From the NCBI GenBank assembly GCA_001487125.1, contig LN913013.1, positions 2,211,110 through 2,275,109 on the forward strand: a stretch of DNA of 64,000 bases, written 5' to 3'. The notes under the pieces were generated by a model, which ran no database searches, was not told where the DNA came from, and was given only the letters and a program-made list of their open reading frames with translations. Shown here piece after piece: positions 27,390 through 35,580 of this stretch. The DNA comes from Gabonibacter massiliensis (GTDB taxonomy: Bacteria; Bacteroidota; Bacteroidia; Bacteroidales; Marinifilaceae). Position 1 is the stretch's first letter. The number at the start of each line of letters is the position of its first letter. The position numbers and the translations under genes are program-made.

Positions 27390-27514
27390 TAATTGTAGAT
27401 TTTAGATTGCCGATTTTAGATTAAAAGGATTAAGTGATTCACTAATTGGGTGATTCAGGTAAGGAAAATCGCTTTTTTGACTTTTGCTTGGAAATAAACG
27501 GATCGCGTGAGCTT
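27390..27514 (+). repeat. Spacer repeat copy A between small-protein genes
   Basis: 125-base spacer that recurs almost unchanged at 27995-28118 and 28587-28710. It differs from them by one extra T and two substitutions near its end. It begins with the dispersed word TAATTGTAGATTTTAGATT. Confidence 0.9.
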
Positions 27515-27994
27515 ATGAAAACAACAATAAAAATTATCGGTAGTATGTTGATAATCTGTACTTTGATAGGTATCGTAAGTGCGGGTGGTGAAAAGCGGTA
27601 TAGAATTTCTCAGTTAAGAGGAAAATGGCAGATGGAAAATCGGTCTCCCAGATCATATAAAGCCACAGGTGAATATACTTCTCGAATTTACACGAGGATC
27701 AGTATAATGAATGGTGATACATTGATAAAAGCAAAATATTGGTTTTATTTGTCGGATAGCGTCGTAACTACATTTGATTGGAAACAGCTTGATGTCCGGA
27801 CAAGTGCCCGGTCAAGTGGGAAGTATATCGTGTCTCAATCCAGTGAAGATCTTATGCCTTCTTGCAAGTACTCCTGTAGTGTGTATAAAATTCTTTTTTT
27901 AAATCAGGATTCTTTGGTTATACAATATGTTCCTAAAAGAGGCGAAGTAATGATAGGAGGGGAACCCGTTGCATATAATCGAATAAGCAATTGA
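27515..27994 (+). CDS. Small secreted lipocalin-like protein, tandem copy 2
   Basis: 159 residues, the most divergent of the four. The leader and strand pattern are kept (RISQLRGKWQMENRSPR, KYWFYLSDSVVTTFDWKQ, SLVIQYVPKRGEVMIGG). The central segment (SYKATGEYTSRIYTRISIMN) is different from the other copies and has no Cys. A short insertion (TSARSSGKYIV) accounts for the extra length, and the later Cys pair is CKYSC. The start at 27515 matches the other copies. A longer in-frame reading from 27446 arises only because spacer A has one additional T. Confidence 0.65.
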   Translation: MKTTIKIIGSMLIICTLIGIVSAGGEKRYRISQLRGKWQMENRSPRSYKATGEYTSRIYTRISIMNGDTLIKAKYWFYLSDSVVTTFDWKQLDVRTSARSSGKYIVSQSSEDLMPSCKYSCSVYKILFLNQDSLVIQYVPKRGEVMIGGEPVAYNRISN

Positions 27995-28118
27995 TAATTG
28001 TAGATTTTAGATTGCCGATTTTAGATTAAAAGGATTAAGTGATTCACTAATTGGGTGATTCAGGTAAGGAAAATCGCTTTTTGACTTTTGCTTGGAAATA
28101 AACGGATAGCATGAGCTT
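27995..28118 (+). repeat. Spacer repeat copy B
   Basis: 124-base spacer, identical by eye to copy C at 28587-28710 and nearly identical to copy A. The unbroken identity of non-coding spacers implies recent duplication or ongoing gene conversion. Confidence 0.9.
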
Positions 28119-28586
28119 ATGAAAACAACAATGAAAATTATCGGTAGTGTATGGATCATTTGTAGCTTGGTAATGATTTTAAGTGCAGGTGGTGAAAAGC
28201 GGTATAACGTTTCTCAATTAAGAGGAAAATGGCAGATGGAAAACCGGTCTTCCAGACCAATTCAAGTTGTAGATGAATATATTCATGGGACTTACACGAC
28301 AACCTGTTTGCAGAATAGAGATACGATAGGACAATTAAAACATTGGTTTTATTTGTCGGATAGTATCGTGACGGCATTTGATTGGAAACAGATTACTGTG
28401 CGGACAAGCGGGAAGTATATTATAACACAATACGGTGAAGATTATTTACCTCCTTACGAGTACCCCTGTAAAGTATATAAAATCCTTTTTTTAAATCAAG
28501 ATTCTTTGGTAATGATACGTGTTCCTGAAAGAGGCGAAGTTAGGATCGGTTTAGGACCGGTAACGTTTAATCGAATAAGCAATTGA
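28119..28586 (+). CDS. Small secreted lipocalin-like protein, tandem copy 3
   Basis: 155 residues. The signal segment is the same as copy 1 except for I5M (SVWIICSLVMILSAGGEKR), followed by LRGKWQMENRSSRP. The central segment is its own (IQVVDEYIHGTYTTTCLQN). The C-terminal half (VRTSGKYIITQYGEDYLPP, MIRVPERGEVRIGLGPV) shares features with copies 1 and 2 but matches neither. It is one of four copies of a repeat of roughly 592-604 bases that includes gene and spacer. Expression is probably from the upstream peptidase promoter, since no separate promoter was seen in the spacer. Confidence 0.65.
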   Translation: MKTTMKIIGSVWIICSLVMILSAGGEKRYNVSQLRGKWQMENRSSRPIQVVDEYIHGTYTTTCLQNRDTIGQLKHWFYLSDSIVTAFDWKQITVRTSGKYIITQYGEDYLPPYEYPCKVYKILFLNQDSLVMIRVPERGEVRIGLGPVTFNRISN

Positions 28587-28710
28587 TAATTGTAGATTTT
28601 AGATTGCCGATTTTAGATTAAAAGGATTAAGTGATTCACTAATTGGGTGATTCAGGTAAGGAAAATCGCTTTTTGACTTTTGCTTGGAAATAAACGGATA
28701 GCATGAGCTT
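28587..28710 (+). repeat. Spacer repeat copy C
   Basis: Third copy of the spacer, the same as copy B. After copy 4 the spacer is not repeated in full: only its first dozen bases recur before the sequence diverges at about 29190. Confidence 0.9.
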
Positions 28711-29178
28711 ATGAAAACAACAATGAAAATTATCGGTAGTGTATGGATTATTTGTAGCTTGGTAATGATTTTAAGTGCAGGTGGTGAAAAGCGGTATCGA
28801 GTCTCTCAATTAAGGGGGAAATGGAAGATGGAAACCAATTCTTCCAGGCCGGATCAAATTATCCGTGAATTTATTCACGGAACATGTAAAGCAATATGTC
28901 TGCAAAATAAAGATACGGTGATACAAGTAAAATACTGGTTTTATTTGTCGGATAGTATCGTTACCACGTTTGATTGGCGTCAAGTGGATACCTTGACACA
29001 AGGAAAGTATATAGTGTTTCAATACGGTGAAGATTATTATCCTCCTTACGAATTTCCCTGTGATGTCTTTAAGATTTTTTCCTTAAATCAGGACTCTTTG
29101 GTCATGCAATATGTCCCTAAGGGAGACGAAGTAATGATAGGAGGAGGACCTGTCACATATAAACGAATAAGCAATTGA
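28711..29178 (+). CDS. Small secreted lipocalin-like protein, tandem copy 4
   Basis: 155 residues. The N-terminal signal resembles copies 1 and 3. From about residue 74 onward it is almost the same as copy 1 (VKYWFYLSDSIVTTFDWRQ, YIVFQYGEDYYPPYEFPCD, MQYVPKGDEVMIGGGPV). Differences from copy 1 cluster at residues 33-72 (for example IIREFIHGTCKAICLQN against IFHEFIHGSCKATRLHN). Three Cys lie in the mature part. The mosaic pattern suggests exchange between the first and last copies. Confidence 0.65.
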   Translation: MKTTMKIIGSVWIICSLVMILSAGGEKRYRVSQLRGKWKMETNSSRPDQIIREFIHGTCKAICLQNKDTVIQVKYWFYLSDSIVTTFDWRQVDTLTQGKYIVFQYGEDYYPPYEFPCDVFKIFSLNQDSLVMQYVPKGDEVMIGGGPVTYKRISN

Positions 29179-29374
29179 TAATTGTAGATGTTAGATTGTA
29201 AATTTAAAAAACGGTATTCAATCTATAATCTACAATTTAAAATTTGCAAAGAATGTGTGGATTCGGAGATTGAAAGATTAGGTGATTCGAATGTAATCTC
29301 TTAATCACGAAATCATTAAATCACATAATTCTTATAGTTTGCAATCTACAATTTGAAATTAAAAATTTATTGTT
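29179..29374 (+). repeat. AT-rich repeat tract with inverted halves
   Basis: The first half carries sense words (TAGATTGTAAATTT, GATTGAAAGATTAGGTGATT). The second half carries the reverse-complement words (AATCTCTTAATCAC, GCAATCTACAATTTG). The two halves could pair into a long imperfect hairpin ahead of the thioredoxin gene. Confidence 0.55.
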
Positions 29375-30649
29375 ATGAAAAAAGTGTTATTTATCAGCGT
29401 ATTCCTAATGGGAATGTTAGGAAATGTATTTGCTCAAATGGTGATTTTCGAGGGGAGTTTTGACGAGGCGATGAAAAAAGCCAAAGAGGAGAAAAAGGAT
29501 TTGTTCGTGGATTTTTACGCGGATTGGTGCGGACCTTGTAAGATGATGGCAACACAGGTTTTTGTGCAACCGGAAGTCGGCGATTATTTCAATGCCCGTT
29601 TTATCTGCGTGAAGGTGAACGTGGATGCGAAAGAGAACAAGGAAATCGCGAAGAAGTACAATGTTACCGCTTTGCCGACAATGGTTTTTGTCGCTCGGGA
29701 CGGTAAGGAGCTACGAAGGATAACGGGAACCAAAGATCCGGTTTCGTTTATTAAAGAAGCCAAAATTGCCAGAGGAGAAGCCCTGAGTTTCGAACAAATG
29801 TACGAAAAGTACAAAAAGAAGAAAAAAGATATCGCGCTTTCGCGAGAACTCTTGCTGGAAGCTCCTGCTTTTCTTGCTACACGTCAAGAGTACGAGGGAA
29901 GGAAATGGGTAGCCCGTATCGATAATCTCTACGCGGAGTACATGAAAAATAATAAATTGGACCACATGATTACCGAACCGGATTTCATGATCCTGACCAT
30001 GTATCATGCCCAAACGGGTAAAAAAGACCCGGTTTTCGATTTCGTGGCTGCTAATTTCGATCAATATGCAAAAGTCGTGGGAAAAGAGGTAGTGGCGGGT
30101 TACCTGATGGGGTTGAATAACTCTTATATCATCCAATTGTGTAAAAAGGGGGATCTTTCTTATAAAGACCGTTTGGCACGCGTGAACGGAGATTTACAAA
30201 AAGTATATGCCGGAATCTCTTTCGGCTCTCTTTCCGTGTTGGATGCCATCACCTTGCTGGCGGACGCCACCTATAGTTTGTACCGGCACAACGAAAACGA
30301 TTTTTTCACTAACATGGATAAATATTTTGCCGGAAAAGGGGAGGAAACGGATATAAACGACTATACCCAATCCTTGGAAGACCTGTTCACGGCTTACGAG
30401 GGCAAATTGTCGGAAAACGCGTATTCGAAATGTATTCCCTGGATCGGGAAAGCTCTTGAAAAGAAAATGGATTCGGGTTTGCGTACCCGTTTATTGATCA
30501 TGATGGGACAGTGTTTCCAGCATACCGGTCAAACCGATAAGGCCAAGCAATCCTTTAACCAGGCTTTTCTGACCAGTACTCAGATCGAGAACAAGATGAT
30601 GATGAAACAATTGCAACAAGTGATTAAGCAAAGCTTAGAAAATTTATGA
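29375..30649 (+). CDS. Secreted thioredoxin-family protein
   Basis: 424 residues with signal peptide (MGMLGNVFAQ). The N-terminal thioredoxin domain (about 25-135) has a complete redox site, DWCGPCK with Cys52 and Cys55, and the cis-Pro loop TALPTMVFV. The remaining ~280 residues are helical, and the last part (about 345-420) has TPR-like character (GQCFQHTGQTDKAKQSFNQA). It likely acts in the periplasm to reduce or shuffle disulfides, which would help peptidases digest disulfide-bonded protein. Its stop overlaps the start of the M16 peptidase gene (ATGA), a sign of coupled translation. Confidence 0.85.
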   Translation: MKKVLFISVFLMGMLGNVFAQMVIFEGSFDEAMKKAKEEKKDLFVDFYADWCGPCKMMATQVFVQPEVGDYFNARFICVKVNVDAKENKEIAKKYNVTALPTMVFVARDGKELRRITGTKDPVSFIKEAKIARGEALSFEQMYEKYKKKKKDIALSRELLLEAPAFLATRQEYEGRKWVARIDNLYAEYMKNNKLDHMITEPDFMILTMYHAQTGKKDPVFDFVAANFDQYAKVVGKEVVAGYLMGLNNSYIIQLCKKGDLSYKDRLARVNGDLQKVYAGISFGSLSVLDAITLLADATYSLYRHNENDFFTNMDKYFAGKGEETDINDYTQSLEDLFTAYEGKLSENAYSKCIPWIGKALEKKMDSGLRTRLLIMMGQCFQHTGQTDKAKQSFNQAFLTSTQIENKMMMKQLQQVIKQSLENL

Positions 30650-33417
30650 ATAGATGGATATTATTTGTGTTGCTTCCTTTCTTCTGGGAGGGGAGTTTTG
30701 CCCGGGATACGTCAGACGTATTTCGGCACGGGAAATTAAAGAACGGTTTGACCTACTACGTGCGGCACTCGGTTGCCCAACGGGGACGTGCCGATTTTTA
30801 CCTCGTGCAGAACGTGGGTGCCTTGTTGGAGAATGATGACCAGAACGGTTTGGCTCATTTTCTGGAACACATGGCTTTTAACGGAAGCCGGAGTTTTAAA
30901 GAGGGGATTCCCCGTTTTTTGGAAAGAAGAGGGGTAAAACATTTTAATGCCGAAACAGGACAAGACGAAACGGTGTATTATATTAACTCGGTACCGACAA
31001 AAGACAAGCTTTTAGTGGATTCCTGTTTGTTGGTATTGAAAGACTGGTCGGGTTTTCTTTTACTCGACCCGAAGGAGATCGATAAGGAACGGGGAGTGAT
31101 TTTCGAGGAACGGCGTTCCCGGCGGGATATGAACGCCCGGCTAAAGGAACAGACGGATCTTTACACGTATAACGGCAGTCGCTATGCCACCCGGAATGTT
31201 ATCGGGACGGTAGAGGTGCTGGAAAGTTTTACCCCGATAGAGTTGAAAGCTTATTACCATGATTTTTATCGTCCGGACTTACAGGCCGTGATCGTTATCG
31301 GAGACGTGGAGCCGGCCCGGATAGAGCGAGAGATACACCGTCTTTTCGATCCCATTCCGAAACGGGTCGATCCGAAGCCGAGGCCGGTTTTTGAAATACC
31401 GGATAACCCGGAACCTTTGTACGCGAAAGCTTTCGATAAAGAGTTGACCTCTCCCGATATGGTATTGAGCCGAAGGATGAGAAGGGTTCCCCCGGTATCG
31501 TTGAAAGAGATGATGAAAAATAATTTGATCGAAAGGTTTTACAATGATATCGTGGTGGGACAATTAGACGCCTATATCAATACGCAAAATCCGCTGTTTC
31601 TGTTGACGGCCGTCGATTACGGCCGGTTGGTCCGGAATTACAACAGGTGGAGAATCTACGTACAGGCTTACCCGCACAAAGAACGGGAGGCGTTGACGCA
31701 ATTGATGGAGGAGATCGAGCGGATTCATCGTTTTTCTTTGACCGATAAAGAATTGAAGAGACAGATAGACGCTTATCTTCCGGGATTGGAGGAGACGGAG
31801 AAAAACAAGGACAAGTTGCCTAACGCGGCTTATGTGACTATTTACCAGAATAATTTTCTGGAAGGGAATCCCATCTCGAGCGTGGAGGAAGATATCTCTC
31901 TTTCCCGGGAGATTTTATCGGAATTGACGGCAAAGGATTTGCAGGATTGGGTAGCATCCTGGTATACGGACGATCGGAACTGGGTGTTCGTGATGCGGGG
32001 TAACGATCCGGCTTATGATTTTCCGAGTAAGGACGAGGTTAAACAAATCATGGAAAATGCCCGAAAGGCGGATATCAAACCTTTGGATTTCGAGGTGACT
32101 GCAGTTCCCTTGCTGGATTTCGAGGTGAAGGGCGGCGAGATCGTGAAAGAGAAAAAGATCAAAAAATTGGATGCCGAGGAGTGGACGCTTTCCAACGGGT
32201 GTAAAGTGTATTATAAATTTTCGGATACCGACGGGCCGAAGGTGAGTCTTATGGGAGAAAGTCCCGGGGGAAAATCGCTGCTTCCGGCCGAAGATTTACC
32301 TTCCGCATCGGCTCTCTCTTCCTTGATGATGCGTTCCGGTTTGTATAAACACGATGTCCGGATGATGCAGGCCATATTGAAGGGACACCAGATTCGTCCC
32401 GATATTCGTCTGGGAGAGGCCTCGGAAGGGGTGAGCGGCTATTGTGACAATAACGAGACCGAGATGCTGTTCCAAATTATCTACCTCTTGTTCGAAAAGC
32501 CTCGTTTTGATCGAAACGATTTCGACAAGTTCGTTTACCTGAACAAAATGGATTATGAGAATACCCCCCGTACCGCGGAAGACACGATTTCCGAGGCGAT
32601 GACGAAGCTTCGGTTAAAGGATTCACCCCGGTTATGGAAAAGGAACGATCAGTATTACGATGCTATGGATTTCGATAAGATGGTGGCCATTTATCACGAT
32701 CGTTTCCGGGATGCTTCCGATTTTCGTTTTTACCTGACCGGAAATATCGGGCGGGAAGAGGCTCGAACATTGGTGAAACAATACTTGGGAGCTCTTCCTT
32801 CCGTCTACCGTAAAGAACAACCGGTGAGATACGATTTGCGCAAAAGCGGTTCGATGACGGAGACGATCGAGGCGAATATTCCGGATCATAAATATATCGT
32901 GAACATCGCGTATACCAATAAATTGAAATTAAAACCGGGAGAGGAGCTTTGTATAGATATTATCCGTGAAATCCTTTCCAATCGTTACCGGGATATTATC
33001 CGGGAAGACGAGGGAGGAGCTTATGGAGTGGAGGTGAGTGCATCTTATCTTTCCTACCCCAAGCCTTATCAGTTTATAGGTATTGATTTTCAAACCAGCA
33101 CGGAAAAAGGCGATCGGATGCGGGCTATCGTCCATGAGCAAATTCAACGGTTGGTACAGGAGGGGATGAGTGAGGAAGAGGTGGAGGATATCGTGATGAT
33201 GATGAAAAAAGGTCGTGCCCGGATGCTGAAGAACAGGGGTAATGCTCATTGGATGGAAGCCCTGCGTTACTACGTGGAAACGGGTAAGGATATCGATTCG
33301 CCGGCTTATTTCGAGAAACCGATTGAAAAGATCGATGCCAAGGAAGTGCAGGCGGTTGCCAAAAAGTTTTTCGATACCGCCGAATGTGCGGATATCGTGA
33401 TTAAATCTGACCATTGA
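30646..33417 (+). CDS. M16-family (insulinase/pitrilysin-type) zinc peptidase
   Basis: 923 residues with signal peptide (LLPFFWEGSFAR). The active half begins at about residue 27; the inverted zinc motif is HFLEH (His71, Glu74, His75), with the downstream Glu in VIFEERRSRR near 154 as third ligand. The second, inactive half carries the family's RY-type substrate-clamp segment (REDEGGAYGVEVSASY). M16 peptidases degrade medium-length peptides, fitting a role after import through SusCD. The gene overlaps the thioredoxin gene by four bases. It closes the + strand nutrient locus. Confidence 0.92.
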   Translation: MNRWILFVLLPFFWEGSFARDTSDVFRHGKLKNGLTYYVRHSVAQRGRADFYLVQNVGALLENDDQNGLAHFLEHMAFNGSRSFKEGIPRFLERRGVKHFNAETGQDETVYYINSVPTKDKLLVDSCLLVLKDWSGFLLLDPKEIDKERGVIFEERRSRRDMNARLKEQTDLYTYNGSRYATRNVIGTVEVLESFTPIELKAYYHDFYRPDLQAVIVIGDVEPARIEREIHRLFDPIPKRVDPKPRPVFEIPDNPEPLYAKAFDKELTSPDMVLSRRMRRVPPVSLKEMMKNNLIERFYNDIVVGQLDAYINTQNPLFLLTAVDYGRLVRNYNRWRIYVQAYPHKEREALTQLMEEIERIHRFSLTDKELKRQIDAYLPGLEETEKNKDKLPNAAYVTIYQNNFLEGNPISSVEEDISLSREILSELTAKDLQDWVASWYTDDRNWVFVMRGNDPAYDFPSKDEVKQIMENARKADIKPLDFEVTAVPLLDFEVKGGEIVKEKKIKKLDAEEWTLSNGCKVYYKFSDTDGPKVSLMGESPGGKSLLPAEDLPSASALSSLMMRSGLYKHDVRMMQAILKGHQIRPDIRLGEASEGVSGYCDNNETEMLFQIIYLLFEKPRFDRNDFDKFVYLNKMDYENTPRTAEDTISEAMTKLRLKDSPRLWKRNDQYYDAMDFDKMVAIYHDRFRDASDFRFYLTGNIGREEARTLVKQYLGALPSVYRKEQPVRYDLRKSGSMTETIEANIPDHKYIVNIAYTNKLKLKPGEELCIDIIREILSNRYRDIIREDEGGAYGVEVSASYLSYPKPYQFIGIDFQTSTEKGDRMRAIVHEQIQRLVQEGMSEEEVEDIVMMMKKGRARMLKNRGNAHWMEALRYYVETGKDIDSPAYFEKPIEKIDAKEVQAVAKKFFDTAECADIVIKSDH

Positions 33418-33584
33418 CGATTTAAAATTGTAGATTGACAATTAAATAACACATTGCACCTGCCCCGTGGGTTATTGATTAAATGAAAGACGAATAGATT
33501 TGAGAATTTATTTATGATTAAAACTCTGATCTTACAATCTTTAAAATCATATTTTTTAAATTTACAATCGTCAATCTACAATCG
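33418..33584. repeat. AT-rich repeat between convergent genes
   Basis: The left part reads in the sense direction of the M16 gene (TTTAAAATTGTAGATTGACAA). The right part reads in the sense direction of the minus-strand EEP gene (TTTACAATCGTCAATCTACA on +). No gene is present. Confidence 0.55.
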
Positions 33585-34622
33585 TCAATTCTTTTTGAGT
33601 TTGCTCTGGATCGGATAGTGGTCTGAGAATTTGACGGTATCTCGGAGGTAAGAGACGGTTTCGAACGAGGAGGAGTGGAGGATATGGTCGATACGGAAGG
33701 AGGGAAATTCTCCGATATAAGTGTTGCCTAATCCTCTTCCTTTTTCGACAAAACTGTCTTGCATGTCGTCGTCTAAAGTGCTGTAAGTATAGGAGAGAGG
33801 AGTATCGTTGAAATCTCCGCACAGGATGACGGGATAGGGGGATCGGTTCATGTGTTTCTTGATGATCTCGGCTTGCCGGGCTCTGTTTTTGTTGGCGGCA
33901 ATCAACAGGGAAACGATAGAGTGTACCTCTTCGGACAGGGCTTGTCCTTTCCCTTCCGATAGCTTTTGCAGGAGTTTGCGGTCTTTGTCTCCTAACCGGT
34001 AAGACTCCAAATGGACGCAATATACGCGTACGGTATCGTTTGAAACGGCAATGTCCGCGTAAATGCAGGCGGCCATATATTTTTTATCGAAATCGATAAA
34101 ACCCGTGTTTAATAAAGGAGTACGGGATAAGATGGCGATATCTTTTTGATGGTAATAGTAGGGATAGGTAGAGAATCTTGCAAAAATTCCTTTTTGTTGA
34201 GGCACCTCCTGAAGGCAGACGAGGTTCCCCGGGAATCGATTGATGTACTCTTCCAGTTGTTGGGGTGTCTCTTTTTGTTTGGACCAGCCGTATATATCCA
34301 TTTGCCGGACATTATAAGAGAGGATCGAGATATCGTATGGTGTATTTCCGGATATCGGACCGTTCATCCCGTAATAGGTTCTCATGAAAGGATACCCTGC
34401 GGCTAAAACGAACAGGATAAGCCATGCCGTTTTTTTCCAGCGTGCAATCCAATACAGGAGTAGAATCAAATTGACGATCAGGAGATAGTGATAGGCTAAC
34501 CCTATGAGGGAGGAGAGATAACAGGTGTTCGGGTTTACGTAGGGAGAAGTATAACTCCCCAATAGGCCTAAAATAGCGGTCCACGTGATGATTCTGATAA
34601 AGGTATCGATGATTCGTTTCAA
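33585..34622 (-). CDS. Membrane-anchored endonuclease/exonuclease/phosphatase-family protein
   Basis: 345 residues. About three N-terminal transmembrane helices lie within residues 8-80 (IITWTAILGLLGSY, YHYLLIVNLILLLYWIA, AWLILFVLAAGYPF). The catalytic EEP domain follows: ILSYNVRQMD, LVCLQEVP, CGDFNDTPLSYTYS, RIDHILHS and SDHYPI supply the metal- and phosphate-site residues. Members of the superfamily cleave DNA, RNA or phosphoesters; the membrane anchor suggests an outward-facing phosphodiesterase or nuclease. It is the last gene of the probable holB-ricT-rhomboid-rhomboid-EEP unit. Confidence 0.85.
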   Translation of the reverse strand: MKRIIDTFIRIITWTAILGLLGSYTSPYVNPNTCYLSSLIGLAYHYLLIVNLILLLYWIARWKKTAWLILFVLAAGYPFMRTYYGMNGPISGNTPYDISILSYNVRQMDIYGWSKQKETPQQLEEYINRFPGNLVCLQEVPQQKGIFARFSTYPYYYHQKDIAILSRTPLLNTGFIDFDKKYMAACIYADIAVSNDTVRVYCVHLESYRLGDKDRKLLQKLSEGKGQALSEEVHSIVSLLIAANKNRARQAEIIKKHMNRSPYPVILCGDFNDTPLSYTYSTLDDDMQDSFVEKGRGLGNTYIGEFPSFRIDHILHSSSFETVSYLRDTVKFSDHYPIQSKLKKN

Positions 34623-34641
34623 CCTGATTTGTTTTATGGGT

Positions 34642-35574
34642 TTAATTTCTTCCCGATTTGAACAAAATCTCTTTCTCCTCTTTTGTCAAGCTTTCATATC
34701 CCGATTTGGAAATCTTGTCTAAAATATCGTTGATCCGGTCGTCTTTTTGTTTTTTGTATTCGTTGTACTCCCTGTCATTCATATCCGATGCCTTCTTTTT
34801 ATACTTTACCCGCATCTTTTTACGGGAGATAAATAGTTTTCCGATCTTTTCAAAGAAGTTGACGATACCGCTTGCAATATCCCGGTTTTTTCGAATGCCT
34901 AACGTGAAAAGATAACCGAAAAGAGCTCCGCCCAAGTGGGCGATATGTCCACCTGCATTTCCCGAAGGTATGCTGATGATATCGATTGCTGCCGTGAAAA
35001 GGGCCAAATGGATTAATTTTACCGGGCCGACCAGGAATATATAGATCCGGTGGTTCGGCAGGTAGGTACAAACGGCAAAGACGATGGCCATGATAGAAGC
35101 CGAGGCCCCTATGGCCCATGAAAAATAGCGTTCCGTGGCAAAAGCCGGGAAGATCGCATAGGCCGCCATATAGATGATAGCCCCTGATATTCCGCCGAGA
35201 ATATATACTCCCGTCAGTTTTCGTTCCGAAAAATAGTTTAAAAAAATCCCTCCGAACCAGTAGAGCCATAACATGTTGAACAGCAGATGAAAGAATCCGA
35301 ACTGTGTAAACATATAGGTAATGATGGTCCAGGGAGTGTACAGAAGATTGTAAGGATAAGCGGGAACTCCCACGTAGGGCAATAAAAATTCGTCTATCCC
35401 CCGGTATCCGGCCAATATAAAGACTACGGCTGCTAACTTGATGACAATGAAAACCGCGATATTGATGTATATCAGTCGGCTAAGGGTCGTTCCTTGTCTG
35501 AAAGGGCGTTTTATTCCGCTCCATATTCCTTCAGAGAAAGGGGTATTACCATATGGGTTATAATACGCGGCCAT
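34642..35574 (-). CDS. Rhomboid-family intramembrane serine protease (first of two)
   Basis: 310 residues with six core transmembrane helices. The Ser motif is GASASIMA (GxSx, where most rhomboids have GxSG) and the His motif is GGHIAHLGGALFGYL. The WR-like loop and the HLLFNMLWLYWFG segment match the family. The C-terminal ~80 residues are cytoplasmic, highly charged and end in a helical stretch (YEYNEYKKQKDDRIND-like, then LTKEEKEILFKSGRN). Substrate unknown. It begins six bases after the stop of the second rhomboid gene, so the two are co-transcribed tandem paralogues. Confidence 0.87.
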   Translation of the reverse strand: MAAYYNPYGNTPFSEGIWSGIKRPFRQGTTLSRLIYINIAVFIVIKLAAVVFILAGYRGIDEFLLPYVGVPAYPYNLLYTPWTIITYMFTQFGFFHLLFNMLWLYWFGGIFLNYFSERKLTGVYILGGISGAIIYMAAYAIFPAFATERYFSWAIGASASIMAIVFAVCTYLPNHRIYIFLVGPVKLIHLALFTAAIDIISIPSGNAGGHIAHLGGALFGYLFTLGIRKNRDIASGIVNFFEKIGKLFISRKKMRVKYKKKASDMNDREYNEYKKQKDDRINDILDKISKSGYESLTKEEKEILFKSGRN

Positions 35575-35580
35575 AATCGA

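Noticed and set aside
27446-27514. N-terminal extension of small-protein copy 2
   Set aside because: It starts at a TTG inside the spacer and is open only because of one extra T; the other three copies start at the equivalent of 27515.
26922-29178. Tandem repeats as a possible CRISPR array
   Set aside because: The unit is about 600 bases and contains a full gene; spacers are alike rather than unique, and no cas genes are present.
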